From contig OZ035960.1 of assembly GCA_964034945.1 (NCBI GenBank), positions 73,777,585 through 73,841,584 of the forward strand: DNA of 64,000 nt. The letters run 5' to 3'. Numbering within the stretch: position 1 is the stretch's first letter; every line of letters begins with the position of its first letter. The translations under genes were made by a program, and so were the position numbers. The notes under the pieces were generated by a model that saw only the letters and a list, made by a program, of their open reading frames with translations, was not told the origin of the DNA and searched no databases. Of this stretch, positions 61,178-64,000 are shown piece after piece. The stretch comes from Chrysopilus asiliformis (Eukaryota; Arthropoda; Insecta; Diptera; Rhagionidae).

Positions 61178-61918
61178 ATGGTCGCTCCATTGGAGCTTCT
61201 CATTTATTTCGATGCCCAGTATTCTGATGTTTTTAGTGTCATTAATAGGCTCATTCATAAGTTCGACCGTTTCGGGAAATTTTTTGCATTTCATCCACAA
61301 CAGCATTGATTGGGTTTTAGAAGCGTTGAATTCTACACGGTTGATTCTGCCCCAAATCAGAATTGTATTTAAATCGGAATTCAAAGATCTAATTTGCTCA
61401 CTGCGTTTCGATCGTACTGCAATGGCGTTCGATTCTGCAGGTGAGCTGAGATGGTAGGAGACGTCAAGTGAGCTGTCATCTGTGAAACAGTATAGCCGAT
61501 TGAGAGTGAGAGATAGTAGATCATTGATAAATATTAAGAAAAGCGTAGGAGCTAGAACTGAGCCTTGAGGGACACCAGAGTTAATTTTGAAGAGATCAGA
61601 TTTATAACCATCCAATATAACCCATATTGAACGATCAGAAAGGAAGCTTTCAATCCATTTGGAAATCGCAGGGTTTAGACCGATAGCTCGTATCTTTGCC
61701 ATCAAAGCTTTATGCCAAACACGGTCGAAAGCTTTGGAGATGTCCGGTGCTATAGTTTTTGATTCGCCAAAATTATGGAGACTTTTAATCCAACGCTCGG
61801 TCAAGCAGACCAAAAGATAGCCTGTGGAGCGGCGCGCACGAAAGCCATATTGGCGATCGTTGATTAAATTATTGCTTTCTAAAAAATTTGTAATTTCGGT
61901 ATTTATTAAAGTTTCCAT
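61178..61918 (-). pseudogene. Non-LTR retrotransposon reverse transcriptase
   Basis: The frame METLINTEITNFLESNNLIN, QYGFRARRSTGYLLVCLTER, DISKAFDRVWHKALMAKIRA, SGVPQGSVLAPTLFLIFIND is the core RT of a Jockey/CR1-like element. The catalytic box reads LYCFTDDSSLDVSY, that is FTDD instead of FADD. The tail includes FNASKTQSMLLW and IRILGIEINEKLQWSDHI and then runs into the dispersed repeat, so the 3' end is lost. The frame is otherwise open over 245 codons. Confidence 0.85.
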
Positions 61919-61921
61919 AAC

Positions 61922-62565
61922 CTAAATTATTTGGTTGGATTCCGGGAGACACGAGTTCGCTGCGAATTTCGCGGCTAAAATGTTCGCCTTGCCAACGGGA
62001 TCGACAACCACTTCATTATCACAGATTAGTGGAGGTGTTGAAGATTTTATGAAATTGTTTTTTACCGCTTTCACCATTGACCAAAAGGATTTTTGCCCTT
62101 TCGGGCAGGTTAAGATTTTCCGCTTCGTCTTTTGGTCGAAGTCATGTTTAGGACGCCGTATTACAGACTTAGAGGTGTTTCGAGCGTTTATAAATGACAA
62201 GCGAGTGTCTTCATTAGGGTTTCCCATAAATTCAGAAAACGCCGCCTTTTTTGTTTTGATGGCGTCGCGACACGCTTTCGTGAACCAGGTGTTGGATTCA
62301 CACTTTGCGGTAATCGAATTGCATGGTCTGTAGGACTTCATACCAAGTGTGATTACGTTCGTGACTTTTGCAGTCGCAACGTCAACGTCAACGTCACCTT
62401 CCCTGAAACAATCGGACCACTTGTAAGCTGCAAAATACTGTTTCAAGCTCTCCCAGTTGGCTTTTTTAAAACACCAAACAGTCCTACGCGGGGCTTTAGT
62501 TGTATTTTTAGGAGGCCTTATGTGTAGAAGATCTACTACCCTTTTGACCCATGCATGTAATACTC
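61922..62565 (-). pseudogene. Non-LTR ORF2 linker between endonuclease and RT
   Basis: An open frame of about 215 codons includes VLHAWVKRVVDLLHIRPPKN, WFTKACRDAIKTKKAAFSEF and LTCPKGQKSFWSMVKAVKNN, which are standard ORF2 linker features (SK..FW). It stops after ESNQII, immediately before the RT frame. About 100 residues of early RT motifs are missing at this junction, so an internal deletion joins the two frames. Endonuclease is absent; the 5' side is cut near 62565, where ctcccagtgaaagg begins another repeat. Confidence 0.8.
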
Positions 62566-63331
62566 TCCCAGTGAAAGGTGTCTTCAATACCAGTCTTGAA
62601 GACAAGTAAAGACACTCGCAAGACCAACGCACAGAGCATTTCTATGTCTGTCTTAAAGACATGTCTGCAAGTACGTCTTCATTAGTACTAAATCCGGAAA
62701 ACAGGTGGCGCTGATGGGGTCTTTTTCGCGCGCTGGGCTTAAATAAGAAATTTTCACATTTTTTTTTTCTCAAATAAAAAAACTAAAAAAATATATATTT
62801 TTAAATATTTATTATTTAGTTTAACATTACATTTAGATTATTTCATTTCCACAGTTCAATTCATTTTTAAAAACTTTTATATAACAAACCGCTTTTTAAT
62901 TTGATATAACAAACTGCTTTTTAGTTGCAATGAGGCTAAAATAAAAGCTTTCAAAAAATCTACTTCCCCAGTTAAGCAATCTAGTACTCTTTTTGGGAAA
63001 ATCTGCTATCTTTTAGCCATCCTCAAGTCCCATCCCTGCTGCGCAGCATAGTAAAGTGAACTACAAACTAATGTTGATGAAATTGTTCTTGAAAAATATT
63101 TTCAAACTTTTGTCACATTAATTTATTACAATGACTAAGATTTTTATTTTGATCAGTGGTAAAAGAAAATGTGGGAAGGATTTTATATCTGAAAAACTCG
63201 TTCAAAGGTATATTTGATTAGATGTTCATATTTGCACAAATGAAGCGCTGTATATAATGTTCCAACTACAATAAGGGACTTGGCACATTGAATGCGAATT
63301 CGCATCACATTGCGAAAAAGTTTAACATTTG
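62566..63331. other. Unassigned stretch with gtcttcaa/gacat words
   Basis: At 62566-62720 gtgtcttcaataccagtctt and gtctgtcttaaagacatgtc contain several short inverted agac/gtct words, and the start resembles the CCCAGTGAA end of 35602. The remainder is AT-rich. No gene is seen. Confidence 0.35.
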
Positions 63332-63677
63332 GAGCACAATGAACGCAACCAAGCCGCAACTAAGGACGCTTCGAACTGTCACGCAACGAAGTTCAGGAGC
63401 GGTTGAGCACAATAGAAGCGTCGTCTGTTGCGTTGTGAGACAAACACAGAAAAATTAAAAGTGAACTAAAGTAGAAAAATATATAAAAAAAAGAATAATT
63501 TTGAAGCGATAATTTGCTTTGTTGGCCTTTAACTTTGTTATTTGTATGTTATTGCACTAAGGCTATCAATTTTTCCTCGAACGACATGTCCCCAACCTCA
63601 CTTTATGAACTGTCAACGCAGAATTGCTGCGGCAAAGTTTGCAAACTTTTGTATAATAGTTGCGTTCACTGTGCTCC
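63332..63677. mobile_element. Small TIR element GGAGCACAATGAACGCAAC
   Basis: ggagcacaatgaacgcaac at 63332-63350 is mirrored by gttgcgttcactgtgctcc at 63659-63677. About 346 bp, non-coding. No clear target duplication was found. Confidence 0.55.
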
Positions 63678-64000
63678 ACAGATCGCACATGGTCCCGTAG
63701 ACTGTAGTATCTCAAAAAAATGTGTTTTTGAGTAATGACGTTTTCGACTGGCAGATTCAGGGCAGATTCAGAGCACGCTCTACCCCAGTTTAGAGCAAGG
63801 TATTTCGAGCAGATCTCGAGTAGATTTCGAGCACCTCTGCTTGGGAGTCGAGCATTTCTCAAAGAACAAGAAGAAGCATAAAACAAATTAAAATTAATTT
63901 TGATATATTCCCCTTAAGTTGACACTGCACTAATATATTTCTGACCAAATGAAATTCTTCTTCACTAGATGAAGAAGAATCCAAGAAATCAAAATCATAA
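63678..64000. other. Unassigned end of window
   Basis: Repeated gagcag/gagcac words occur at 63765-63850. No gene or element end is recognised. Confidence 0.3.

Overview
This window reads as AT-rich insect DNA, most likely from a fly (Diptera). The one confident host gene encodes a Sec61 alpha protein of insect type. It is interrupted by five spliceosomal introns, and nearly everything else is eukaryotic transposable-element (TE) DNA of the kinds common in insects: hAT, PIF/Harbinger, pogo, mariner, piggyBac, Helitron, non-LTR and Gypsy elements. There are no bacterial-type operons and no CRISPR array.

Host gene. Sec61 alpha lies on the minus strand. I could rebuild the complete 476-codon reading frame from six coding exons: 34886-34892, 34618-34685, 17558-18259, 17359-17499, 16618-16866 and 16287-16550. 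Coding exons 2 and 3 are separated by a 16.4-kb intron (18260-34617) packed with Helitrons, hAT, pogo, mariner, Harbinger-type and foldback elements. A short candidate upstream region (34893-35187) carries a GCCACGTC motif, which fits control by the unfolded-protein response.

Layout. 1-3860: two direct copies of a 360-bp repeat flank a decayed non-LTR element with a PHD-finger ORF1. 3866-8160: an inverted pair of dispersed repeats, one copy split by nested inverted-repeat elements. 8367-12545: two hAT elements (one hosting a pogo element with an intron-containing mini-transposase), a Helitron-like 3' end and a piggyBac remnant. 12800-14640: palindrome and inverted Helitron minisatellite arrays. 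16-35 kb: Sec61 alpha and its TE-filled intron. 35-43 kb: a dense run of terminal-inverted-repeat (TIR) elements, two non-LTR fragments and a 173-bp-arm hairpin. 43.9-52.7 kb: a giant, nearly identical inverted repeat with 4.06-kb and 4.05-kb arms around a 0.7-kb spacer. 52.7-60.9 kb: a minus-strand Gypsy retrotransposon cut apart by at least five DNA elements. 61.2-62.6 kb: another non-LTR element. 62.6-64 kb: unassigned DNA with one small inverted-repeat element.

Target-site duplications let many TE boundaries be placed to the base. Eight hAT-type insertions have perfect 8-bp duplications. About eight Harbinger-type elements have TTA/TAA duplications. A further group of eight TIR elements duplicates ATT or AAT, and one of these carries a two-exon Myb/SANT-like gene. 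The giant inverted repeat and the ATT/AAT group are the two observations most worth following up. All boundaries and matches were read by eye, without database searches.
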